Shown in pieces: positions 48,341-58,084 of a DNA stretch of 64,000 nucleotides. Source of the stretch: Spirometra erinaceieuropaei (Eukaryota; Platyhelminthes; Cestoda; Diphyllobothriidea; Diphyllobothriidae). The position numbers were made by a program, and so were the translations under genes. Each line of letters starts with the position of its first letter. Positions within the stretch are counted from its first letter, which is position 1. The DNA is taken from NCBI GenBank assembly GCA_902702965.1, contig CACRXP010001023.1:70287-134286 (forward strand), read 5' to 3'. The notes under the pieces were generated by a model. The model saw only the letters and a list, made by a program, of their open reading frames with translations. It ran no database searches and had not been told where the DNA came from.

Positions 48341-48439
48341 AGGTTTATGTTTAGAGATAAGTTTGCATTAAAATCAGGGCCGTTATTTTGTGGATGCTCA
48401 CCGAATGCGCGGCTCGCTCAAGTTTCTTTCTGTTTTGCG

Positions 48440-48665
48440 TTTCCCTCTCTACCCCGCTAGCAATTCCGCAACATCGCGGAATATAGGCAGAATACCATGG
48501 CCGATAAAAATCAGGGAGACTGTTAGCTATTCCTGCTTTGTTAGTCGTCATCATCCAGCCATCCCTACTCCGAAAATGGGGACACCCGGGGCTCGATCCC
48601 GCGACCTATTGGTCTGAAGTTCAACGCCCCTCTCCACTGGACCACGTGATTGTTGCCCTGGGGAT
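48440..48665 (-). repeat. SINE family 1, tRNA-headed copy (minus)
   Basis: On the minus strand GGTCCAGTGGAGAGG is a box-A-type head (TGGTCCAGTGG). GCGGGATCGAGCCC is a box-B-type element. The body follows with GACTAACAAAGCAGG and CTCCCTGATTTTTATCGGCC, then GGCCAT...CTGCCTATAT. Compared with the copy at 56760-56965 the body is mutated but collinear. The satellite block 47340-48340 lies behind its 3' end. Confidence 0.7.
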
Positions 48666-48714
48666 TGCTATGGGGTATATACAATATTAGGGGCACGCTC
48701 GCAACCGAAAGGGG

Positions 48715-48890
48715 AACGGAATTGTGACCCAGAGTTTATAGGCGTTGGACTACTAACAAACAATTCGCGGGATCGGGTCCCAGGTGTTCAACGTCTCTGG
48801 ATTGGGCATAACTGACTGAAGATGGCAAATTAGTCATAAGTGGCCATTCCAATCTCCCTTGTCTAGGTCGTTCATGCTATTCTGACAATA
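48715..48890 (+). repeat. SINE family 1, tRNA-headed copy (plus)
   Basis: GACCCAGAGTTTATAGGCGT is a degraded head. CGCGGGATCGGGTCCCAGG is the box-B region. The body reads CTGACTGAAGATGGCAAATT, then GTGGCCATTCCAATCTCCCT and TGTCTAGGTCGTTCATG. It faces the minus copy at 48440-48665. The CCCTAA-like block follows its 3' end. Confidence 0.7.
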
Positions 48891-49335
48891 ATCCTAACCC
48901 TAATCGTATCCCTCTCTATAAACCCAAACCTAGCCCTGACCCGTAACACTAAACCAAACCCTAGATCTCATCCCTGAACCATAAACCTAACCAAACCCCT
49001 ATGCACCAAGCCTTAACCCTAGACCCTCACCCTAACCCGAACACTAACCCCAGCTGCAACCATAATTTCTGAACCGCGTGCCTAAACCCTGACTCTAACC
49101 CCAAGCCCCAAACCTTTTCTCTGAACACTAACACTAAACCCAACCCTAAAAAACCCTAAACGCTAAACCTTAGCCTCACTCCTAGCCCTAATTCTCAAAC
49201 CAAAACTAAACCCAGCCCTAAGTCCAGCCATAAACTCTGAACCTAGCACTAAACCATTGCGGCAACGCCAATGGCTAACCCTACCTCCCCCCTGCCCACC
49301 CTTACCTCAATCCCGAAACCGAACGTAAGTCCGTA
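48890..49335 (-). repeat. Degenerate CCCTAA-like satellite block (opposite orientation)
   Basis: The plus strand reads variants of AACCCTAA, AACCTAG and AACCCAA for about 440 bp. It is the reverse-strand counterpart of the block at 47340-48340, so the two blocks are mirror images around the SINE pair. Confidence 0.75.
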
Positions 49336-49339
49336 GACC

Positions 49340-50495
49340 AGTGCACGGAGTTGGTCCTGGATGGAAACCGCACCGTTTGGGGCAATTTTACCGTAAAAAA
49401 GATTTTGTACGAAAACAACGCGTCTGCGAAAAACTATCTCATTAGTAATGCGAAAAAGAAACGACAGACTGCGGCCGCGTTGTCAGCCCCTACCAAAATT
49501 TCTTTAACGTGTGGCGACAACATAAGTTTATTCGTGTAGCTCAGACCTGGGTCTTTTACTGACGATACTTACTGATGATGCTGATGATGGTTAGTGTGGG
49601 ACGCAGTCGAGCACCTCCCTGAAATCAGCATAGATGACTTCAGCTAAATGAAAAATTCACCCAACCTTACCGATTCACACGCTTGGACTAATTTTCTAGT
49701 AAGTACAAAACTACGAAATTAAAATTGTCCGTGTTATGATGCGTCATATGCCGAGGAAGCGTTTTATGATTCAAAGCGGACCAACAAAAGTTCAAAATGA
49801 ATTCGTCAAAATCGACACCGTCACTGGATGACCCTTAAAAAGATCATTTTACTTGCTTAATTGCCTCTGTAGAATGATGCTAAATGCCATGTTATCTTAT
49901 TCTTTTACATTTGTCGAGTGCCAAATTGAAGTTTGCTCGCGGCTATGGTGCCAAAAACATAGGTCACGGTCAGCAAGCGCACCCTTTAACAGTGTAACTG
50001 TGTGTCAAGCCTAGCGATATCACTTATCAACGCAGACCGACGACTCTGAGGATGGTGTGGCAGCCCTTCCTAGAACTAAGAGTCGGTCTACAGCAAATAA
50101 ACTTGGCGGGTGTTTGAGTGTCTGCAGTTTAGTTGCAAATCCGTGTGTGCGTGCCTGGGCAACAGACTGCTCAGTTTCAACAAGGTCAGTTGACCGGACA
50201 AAAAAGCCTGTAAGTGAAACAAAAAGGGTTAGCCTTTTAAGATGGTAGGTTCATTATTATGTAGCTGCGAATCCTACGATCGGTAACTTCCCCCACATCC
50301 TTGAAAACAAAAACCCGCTATAGATTATCCAAAATTGTTCGAATAATTTGCCTTTGTATTCCGGTTAATTGACGTTACCAACGAGGCAATACATAAGAGA
50401 TAAGAAATTACCGACAGATAATTTGCAAGCCGGATACGCAGTCATCTGGTAGAGGCGGATAGGCGAGTTCCAGGAAGCTCTCCAAAGGAAAGGGT
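49340..50495. other. No supportable gene
   Basis: Mixed-composition DNA between the CCCTAA-like block and the minus-strand PLE relic. The open frames at 49351-49539 and 50057-50248 (plus) have no domain. Confidence 0.4.
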
Positions 50496-50499
50496 ACCG

Positions 50500-52636
50500 G
50501 CAAGAACAAGAAATTTATTGGCTTAGCGTTTCGGATTTTCACTCCAACCCATCACTAGAGACAGTCACAAGTAAAGGTAACGAGGACACAAACAGCGCCG
50601 TATTAATATGACGCAGTTTCCATGAAACAACATGCCTATCGTAATTAGCGGCATCGCCTTTATCGCTGGGCATCGTATCTCATGTGCGGGTGTTTGTTAC
50701 TTCAAACACGAGTCGGTAACAATCACGATTTCATAACTGGTGCCAATTCGTGGCTCAAAGACTACTCTGTAGTTCGGCTCATCGTCACTAGAACTATCCG
50801 TCACCGCGCCTTCCCGCATGGAGAGTTAATTTGCCTGGACACAGTCCCAACACAGAATATGGGAACAGGATGTAATTGCGCTTATTGGTCGAATTCGGGC
50901 CGGAGAAACATGAATTAGACAGTATGCGGCCCACGCGATTGTCCCCCTCTTGTAAAAATGTCGGCCCTTCCAAACTTAAAGGTCTGGTCCGGTTCCGCCA
51001 AATGAACAGTGACTTGAGAGCTAACACCATTGTCCTCATTGCTGCCGTATGTTTGGCCATCAGCGTCCGGGTTAATCTCCCGGTTTCCCGATGCACTTGC
51101 ATTGTCTCAACTGCGTGAGACCCGGTGAATGAATATAGACGTTTCTTTACAGGGCATTAGGTTTTTTGCCCTCAGGAGTTGGCACCTTAGAGTTACTTTT
51201 AATTTGTGCGCGACACCAAATCTGGGTGCTGTGAGCAGCCGGCCAACGGCTTCCGGTAGGTTTTTCACGTATGGGAGCACTCGCTAAAACTTCGGATCGG
51301 TTACATTACGGTTCTTATCGGATTCGCGAATGCATCGGTTGACGAAGCTGAGCGAGAAACCATTCATTCCAAGCACGCGTCGAAGACATTGCAGTTCTTC
51401 TGTCTTGTGTTATTGTTCAGTGTAACGTGTCGCAACGTGCCTGCACAGCCCCTTACGCCCAACTGGGTGGTTGCTGTTGAAATGCAGTACTCACGCCTCA
51501 TTAGTCGTCCTCACAAGTACTTTTGATTTGGGCCGACACAGTTTCTGTGACAGACGAAGACATCAGAGAAAGATGGCTAGTTGTTTTCTCCCTCCTAAAC
51601 CGCAAAGAGCACATCCAGGAAGACGACAGTGGGATTTCTTTGAATGCCAGCACCTGACTTCGTTTGATGACGACGAAAGTATCATCCGCACACCGGGCCC
51701 AGAATCTCAGTCTCTGGTGTCGGAAGACCATCGAACCTAACCGTTGTAGGACCGCCTCAGCAATGGCTTTTGAAATCGCAAACCTATTACCGTGCGTTTT
51801 ACTTGTTCACAGATTATTTCATCGAACTAGAAGTACATTTTGAGACGAATAATTCAGAGACTAGAGGATTTGGGCGTGACCGAGACGATTCTCCACCACA
51901 TCGTATTGGATTTGCAGAAGTACATCGACGGTACCGAATGCCCGATCCTGTGGAAGAGAAATAAAAAGGGACATGATGCCAGACGATGCCAAGATGCCGT
52001 TTGGCCGGACACTTATGCCTTCGAATTTTTTTCCACGAAGTGCGTCAACCCGATGACGGCCCCCGCCGAAACGGCCATTTTGCCAGTCTGTTTGAGAGCC
52101 TTTGAGTAATACGATGAGCCGATAAGGAAAGCTCACTTTGTGCGCTTTGGGGGGACTTTATCATCGAGTCAAGGCCGTTTTTGGGCCCCCGCAATGCGTA
52201 TTGCACATGGGTCCTCTTTTTCAAACAACGTCGAAGTGGTTTCATGCGTCAGCGTTGTCGCGGGAAGGGATTCGCCTGGATCATGCAACTGAGGACTCTC
52301 TAGCAACCTCTCAATTTTCCAAAAATAGTTTGTACTGTCCAGTACAACAGTGGAAAACACCTTATCCGCAGACGCAAGAATGAGATCTTTGCTGGCCTTC
52401 ATTTCCATTAGTGTTTCACGTTCGACCTTGGAAAGCACTTCGCGCCGCCTATAAACCATGAGGGGAGAGGACACTTGATGTTGTATACGGTCCTTCGTCC
52501 TGTCTGTTACCTCCGCTTGGCTAAAGATTGACCCCATAGCCGAAGTCACGTTGGCAGTTTCTGTAAACGAGTGTTCAATATAACTACTGCTGGTTTCCGT
52601 AATCGGACGAGTTCTTTGGCTCACAAAGTATTCCAT
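50500..52636 (-). pseudogene. Decayed Penelope-like element retaining its N-terminal region
   Basis: On the minus strand, 52636-52169 encodes the N-terminal part with ASKDLILASADKVFSTVVLD, the ADKG-type motif at the start of PLE reverse transcriptases. It is followed by IERLLE and SLPATTLTHETTSTL. Next come motif A remnants (52136-51861: VRPNGILASSGIMSLFISLP, then ENRLGHAQIL), motif C (about 51710: FWARCADDTFVVIKRSQVLAF), and nuclease-region remnants (51102-50794: HRETGRLTRTLMAKHTAAM, then NRVGRILSNSCFSG). The 3' tail is near 50505-50560 with GAAAC still present. The lineage is that of 42930-44518. Frameshifts and stops are numerous. Confidence 0.8.
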
Positions 52637-52639
52637 AGA

Positions 52640-53780
52640 TCGACTCTCACTGACTTGATTTGTTTGAATAGCGAAATATTAACTTCCGCGTAGTCGTGGA
52701 GCTGCGGCCTTTGTTGTATTTTGGCTAGTGAGAATCCCCCTAAAATTCAAAAGCATCGCTAGGGGCTCTATTTGAATAAACAGTCGGATCAGGCCAGTGC
52801 ACGGCATTTTAACGGGAGCTTAAATATACCGGTCATAGCCGACAGACTGTAAGGAACTATTTCATCTGGTACAACGTCTGACTCAGTAACCAACTTTATC
52901 GGATTCAAATTTTTAGTCTCTTGTCTCCGGAATTCTGTGATTGTGCTCATGCAAGTAAATACGACGCCGGAGTTGAAGACGTACTATTTGATTACTCATC
53001 ATTGGGCCCGTGTTGGGCGCTGCAGTTTATACGCCAACTAACAGCCTATACCTATTCGTCCTTTAAATATGAACCATCTTGTACTTAACTGGATTTTCAC
53101 ATCTTCACAGACTCTGGAGAAAGTGAAGACCAATATTCGGGAGTTTTTTTCGTATAAAAATCAGAATTTGTGCGTGTGACTAAGCGTCGCGTTCAATGCA
53201 TCCTTTGGTTGTATAGCAGTACTCATGCTTATGAAAAGGTGTTATTAGTTTCATAAAACTGAAGATCTAAATCTAGGGTCCTGGGTTAATATTTCGTCTT
53301 TGATTTAAAAACCCCTAATCGTCGGGGATTAAGACACAGACGCTGTCATCATATCTGACTTACGGAATGATTTTCCCACCGGACACCGATATTAGCCTCA
53401 TGACTAACTTCAGCACCAAAGCATACTTGGAGAGTTTTGTATTTTTACACCCTCGCTGTTAGTTACCTGCATGAGACCCATGAAAAATTTTGTGTGATCG
53501 CACGCGGCGATGCGGAAGTATGCTATCCTTAGCAGTTTCTATTATTTAGCTATGACCTGCCAACATCGGTCGCGCAAAGCAATAAATGAAGCTCCTGTTT
53601 TAATGTCTCCGCTGGTCGTACTGTGTGGCCCAAGCAAACGTATACCTGGTCATTATTCTAATACAAGGCCGATAGTTCAAGTGCGTAAAGCCCCTTGGCA
53701 CGAACAGAATTGTTTGAATGTTGTAACACTTTGGCACGGACCTGGAATGGAGATGGTGTAACTGCGTATTGGTGAAGACG
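52640..53780. other. No supportable gene
   Basis: AT-rich DNA upstream of the minus-strand PLE relic. No domain, RNA gene or shared repeat was seen. Confidence 0.4.
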
Positions 53781-53784
53781 GCCG

Positions 53785-54150
53785 GTGTCCCTTCCTCTCG
53801 CTACCGCCGACACCCGCCTCCCGCAAAGCACTCTCGCTCTCATCTCTCTTCCACTCAACGTCGGCCCCCACGTCGGCCCTTCCCTGCAGTTGCCCACAGC
53901 GCTGCATCCCCACGGGCTGTTTAGCTACTATGTCAGGGTTAACTATCCATCCAGAAAGGTCATTTCTTCGCATTTCCTCATTCCTCGTGTACATTAACGT
54001 TTGTAATGCATATTCCTCATATCCATGTCGTTCTATTACACTATATCCCATACTTGACGTACTTTCTTCCGCGTGTGAATGAATTTCGAGAGATGCTAAG
54101 AGTTCTGTTCAGGTGTGCCTCAGCCAGGACATCTTCTCAGCGTTCCCGTA
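53785..54150. repeat. Unclassified dispersed repeat, copy 2
   Basis: GCAGTTGCCCACAGCGCTGC followed by CCACGGGCTGTTTAGC matches 26088-26135. The downstream stretch, with GTGAATGAATTTCGAG, parallels that of copy 1. The 124-codon minus frame across it is not convincing as a gene because the same stretch is repeated elsewhere. It ends about 140 bp before the MRPL30 start. Confidence 0.4.
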
Positions 54151-54292
54151 CTTTGGTGTGTGTTACCCTTGACGTCATCGGCCGTTACAATTGAACGGAC
54201 AAAACTCTCGAGTTTCCATACCTTAATAAAGGACCAGTTCGAGTTTTAATGAGCTGAAAATCTGGAGGACTGTTGGGATCGTGTGCCAAAAG

Positions 54293-55491
54293 ATGCTTCC
54301 AGGGGGTTTGTGGAGACTTCCCCAAGTAACTATACACCAGCTTATTTGCGTCCGCAATATATATGTGTCATCTGCCCTCATGTCCAAAGGGCGCACTTAT
54401 GAAAGTCGCCCCGTTCCCGGTTCGGAGGATGCTCTTCACCCCCTGGCGTGGGCTGAGAGGTTATTCGACCTAAAAGAACTGCGAAAGGACTTTAAACCCT
54501 GTGAAGAGCCTTCACCAGTTCTCATGGTTTGCCGGCTAAAACCTTGGAAAGGCATACACTTCTACGAAAAGGGGTTCCTTGAAAAATACGGCATGGGACC
54601 TACAACTAAGGTACATAGTTTATTTTGTCTTACCAAAAGATGCATAAATGGGTTTTAGTTAAGAATACTCCCCATGTAGTTAAAGATTTAGACAATATCA
54701 AGCATCTTGTTCGAGTGCAACCAGTTGAGTTCCCGGACGGGCTTCCTACAACCCAAGAAGATCTACTGAATTTTCGTCTTCTACCCAATGGAAAATTCGT
54801 GCGTAAAGGCAAATCCCCCTTCCGTCGCGGAATTTATTTGGATCTTTTTTCTGAGTCGGCGCTCGAAAATTGTCGGAAAATCTCCTCTTCCGTGGAACAG
54901 AACCAGGTGTGTGTACTTCCCTAGCTTTGTGGTCGCACTCATGATCATGTTTTAATGACAAGTTTGGGCACATAAGGACAGTCTAAATTGTCACAGCACC
55001 TGAAACCGGCGAGCCGCCGCACTGCTTCTGCTGTCTTTACTTTTAATCCTTAGGGTTAGGGCTTTAAACTTCATGCCTCTAGCTTAATTCCTATCCATAT
55101 TCTGCCTCTGAGTAAGACTTACTAGGATATTTAAACTCGATACTCTCTCAATTCAATGTTAAAAAGCCCCGGAGTCTCATTTTACAGAAAGTTTGTTTTG
55201 TAGCTTACTCCTATGGACTCAAATGCTAAGTATCTGAGTCGAGACTACCTCAGGCAGTGGCACAACAAGCGATGGGATCGACATCAACTGTTTTCGGAAT
55301 TTTTCGCATCTCACTACAAATATCGGCTCAACCAAGATGGCCAAGAATACCGGTACAGTGGATTATGGCGTCTAGATGATGCCATGCGACAATCTATTAA
55401 GCAACGCCTGAATCCCGACGGGACATACAAAGCCAGAAACAATTCTAGATTTGAAGCTGATTGGAATACCTACCCCTGGTCATTCTACTAG
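54293..55491 (+). CDS. MRPL30: Mitochondrial large ribosomal subunit protein uL30m (MRPL30), three exons
   Basis: This is a structural protein of the mitochondrial 39S ribosomal subunit. Exons are 54293-54610, 54640-54906 and 55204-55491, all joined in phase 0, giving 290 aa. The start is the ATG at 54293; an in-frame GTG 12 bases upstream is not used. The N-terminus (LWRLPQVTIHQLICVRNIYV) has basic and hydrophobic but no acidic residues, fitting a mitochondrial presequence. The L30 domain covers roughly residues 80-180 (WKGIHFYEKGFLEKYGM, then DLDNIKHLVRVQPVEFPDGL), where it parallels the human protein (KVVKHLIRIKPLKLPQGLP). Intron 1 is only 29 bp. The last exon adds about 95 residues absent from the 161-aa human protein. 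It begins after TTTGTTTTGTAG and could instead be a separate small gene starting at the ATG 55213; reading through intron 2 would end the protein at 54924. Confidence 0.8.
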
Positions 55492-55499
55492 TCCTCATG

Positions 55500-56690
55500 T
55501 GTAAATATGTTTAGCTTTTGTGTGTAATTTGACGTTCCGCTTGTGCTTTGCCTTATTCCTTCGCTCCGAGGAAGTGTAGGGGGGAGGGTTCGTTTTGCGC
55601 CTCTTGACAAGATCCATTGTTTAAGGTGGCGTACATTTCGGACGTTTGTTGGGTTGACTCACAGAAATATCATAAATACGACTGTCCAACTAACGACCTA
55701 CTTGTTTCTCTAGTTCGAACTTTTACAGTACGTGCCAGCAACTTGGACATGGTGTTCTTGCTCTTCATTATCCATTGTTTCGTTTCTCTTTCATCTTTTG
55801 CCTCGTGGTTGTTTATGTGCTTCTTGGAAGACTCTCTACGAACTATACTCTCAAGGCGCTAGCTAAAACATCCAACCGCTCTTGGAGCTTTAGGACATCT
55901 GTTCGTAACTGGCTGCCTTTAAGAAACTAGTATTTTGCAGTCCGCTACTCCTTAATAATTGTTAACACTAAGTAGGATGTCATTTGTGTGGGAGCGCCCT
56001 CAATTGTTTTAGAACTGGTTTGTGGGTCGAGGCCGTCCCCAACCTCCTCTTTTTGCTCTTGACACCGATACTCTATTCCCTTATCTTCAAAATACACATT
56101 TTTATAATTCCTACGTCCACTTGACAAATGTCGGGACTTAAGTCTTATTGACCAGTACGGCCATCTGTTCAAGTTGTGTCCGATTTGTGGGCAAATTTAC
56201 TCCACTGATGTTCAGGGAATGATTGGGCAACGATGTAACTAAGTTGCTTAAGGTACTATTCCATCAAACGTGGTTCAGCTGACCATCCTGTAAGATGTGA
56301 TCGATCGTTTGTCCCACAGCATTTAATTGTTACCCTGCCAGCACCGCCCAGCGATAGTGACACGATGTAAATGCTTCCTCATATTTAATTTCATTTTTAC
56401 GCCTTTTCCCATCTCCGGTAATATCGCACTATATTTATTAGTAGAGTGGAGGCGAAAGTAGTTCAGGCAGACTCATGATGTCTTCACTTTGATTCCTAGC
56501 TCCACTTCAGAGTTTTCTGCTTATCTGATTTTAAACTTAATTTGTGCGTGATGTTCAGGTCAAAGTGGCTTTCCGGGAAGTACAAGGAGAAGACTCCGTG
56601 CGATTGCCTATCTTTCGACCGGCTCTCGCTTTTACAAAAATTCTTAAAACCCCAACTTAAGTCCCACTAGCAAGGCGGGCAGCTTGCAAT
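55500..56690. other. 3' flank of MRPL30, no further gene seen
   Basis: A plus frame at 55617-55862 has a hydrophobic stretch but no family match. The DNA is otherwise AT-rich and unassigned. Confidence 0.4.
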
Positions 56691-56759
56691 GTAGTGGGAA
56701 CGCTCACCAATCGTTCTTACGGAACTCACTCGTTCCGTTGCGCCTCATGGGCTCTCTCT

Positions 56760-56965
56760 CGAGCACAACCAGCAGCCGCACAGCGGCGCATGATATAGGC
56801 AGAATGGCATAACCGACAAAGACAAGGGAGACTGGAATGGCCATTTCTGGCATATTAGCCGTCGTCAGCCAGTCATATCCAATCCCGAAGTGCGGAACAC
56901 CCGAGGCTCGAACTCGCGACCTGTTAGTTAGAAGCCCACGCCTCTAACCACTGGGCCATTAGCCC
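56760..56965 (-). repeat. SINE family 1, tRNA-headed copy (minus), best preserved
   Basis: On the minus strand the head is TGGCCCAGTGGTTAGAGGCG, a good box A. GCGAGTTCGAGCCTCGG is box B. The body follows: GGATATGACTGGCTGACGAC, then GGCTAATATGCCAGAAATGG, CCATTCCAGTCTCCCTTGTC and TTTGTCGGTTATGCCATTCT. Both polymerase III internal promoter boxes are recognisable. It is not a tRNA gene, because a non-tRNA body follows and the anticodon arm cannot be folded cleanly. Confidence 0.8.
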
Positions 56966-56999
56966 GTTGTCCTGTCGGTTTCGATCGGGAATATACAAT

Positions 57000-57330
57000 G
57001 GTAAGGGTTTGGTACGACTGGCTGACGATGACCAATAAGCCAGAAATGGCCATTCCAGTCTCCCTTGTCTTTGTCGGTAATGCCATTCAGCTTGCAATGT
57101 GTCCCGCCCGATTTCTGTTATCCTATTCGTGGGTTCGGCTCGTAAATACGTTGTATGTGGTAGCTCACTGCAGATTCTCAGACGGCATTTGCCTGTCAAT
57201 AGACTATCTTGATTCATTTGCGTGGTGACTTCGGACTGGTGTGCATTTCTGAGGCCTAGTACCGCGGTATTGCGTTCCTCAGTCTCTGGATCAATTCTGA
57301 TATACGGCAGGGCATGTTGGGTCTCCGAAT
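57000..57330 (+). repeat. SINE family 1 copy (plus), body without a clear head
   Basis: GTACGACTGGCTGACGATGA, then CCAATAAGCCAGAAATGGCC and CATTCCAGTCTCCCTTGTCT, are almost identical in reverse complement to the copy at 56790-56880. The similarity to a longer shared unit may extend to about 57330. The two copies are separated by about 35 bp and face each other. Confidence 0.75.
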
Positions 57331-57339
57331 AGCTCTTCA

Positions 57340-58080
57340 ATTGGGCTCCTTCTGGGTGGCATCTGATGGTGCCGGTTTACGAAGGCTTTTGGGTAGGTGT
57401 TCGGCATAAATTAGTTTTCTAGTGATACACCAACTTTCTAGTGGGTTGCTTGCAATGATGCTTGGTTGGATACCCAGCCGTCAAGTTTATGCGAAATTAC
57501 TATCCAGGGGCCTTTATCGTCTGGTGCCCTTTTGTTCGTCCTTGAAGATAGGGGCCAGAGATCTGGGTTGCTCTGTAATATACTAAAAATGTTTCGCATG
57601 CGACTGAGAACATTGCCATGAGGTCAAACATTGGAATTACACATCTAAGTGGGGCCGAATCACTGAGCCGTCCACTTAATGCGGGAATGATAAGATGGTA
57701 GTCCAGTAATGAGGAGATCCATTGAATATGATCGACTAAGATAGCTTCCCAGTGATTTCGGACTCATGTAAAATCGAAACTCCCTTTCAACACGAAGGTG
57801 TTGTTTTCTGCCACTTAACTTAATTCTGCCGAATTTACTTTTTCCGCCATAAGTGTTTCATCGTGTCGCAAAGCCTCATGCGGAGTTATACTGATCATAT
57901 GCCATCAAGAACGGAGCGGAAACTCCTTTTTTCTGCAAGTCCCACTCGTGCAATTTAAGAGACGTCAGTCTCACCTGGGCCACGATCCCAAGGTGTCGGA
58001 TCATAACAGTTCAACTTAGGCATAGTAAGAGGATTTTCTATCAATAATTGAAGTCCATGGTGGCACCTTGCATCGACTTG
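57340..58080. other. No supportable gene
   Basis: Unassigned DNA between the SINE pair and the first candidate exon of the next gene. Confidence 0.4.
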
Positions 58081-58084
58081 ATCC

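Noticed and set aside
47340..49335. True telomere or chromosome end
   Set aside because: The hexamers are strongly degenerate, occur in both orientations, and are flanked by unique DNA on both sides.
56924..57340. 138-codon minus-strand open frame
   Set aside because: It consists of the head-to-head SINE pair read through. The peptide has no domain beyond repeat-derived sequence.
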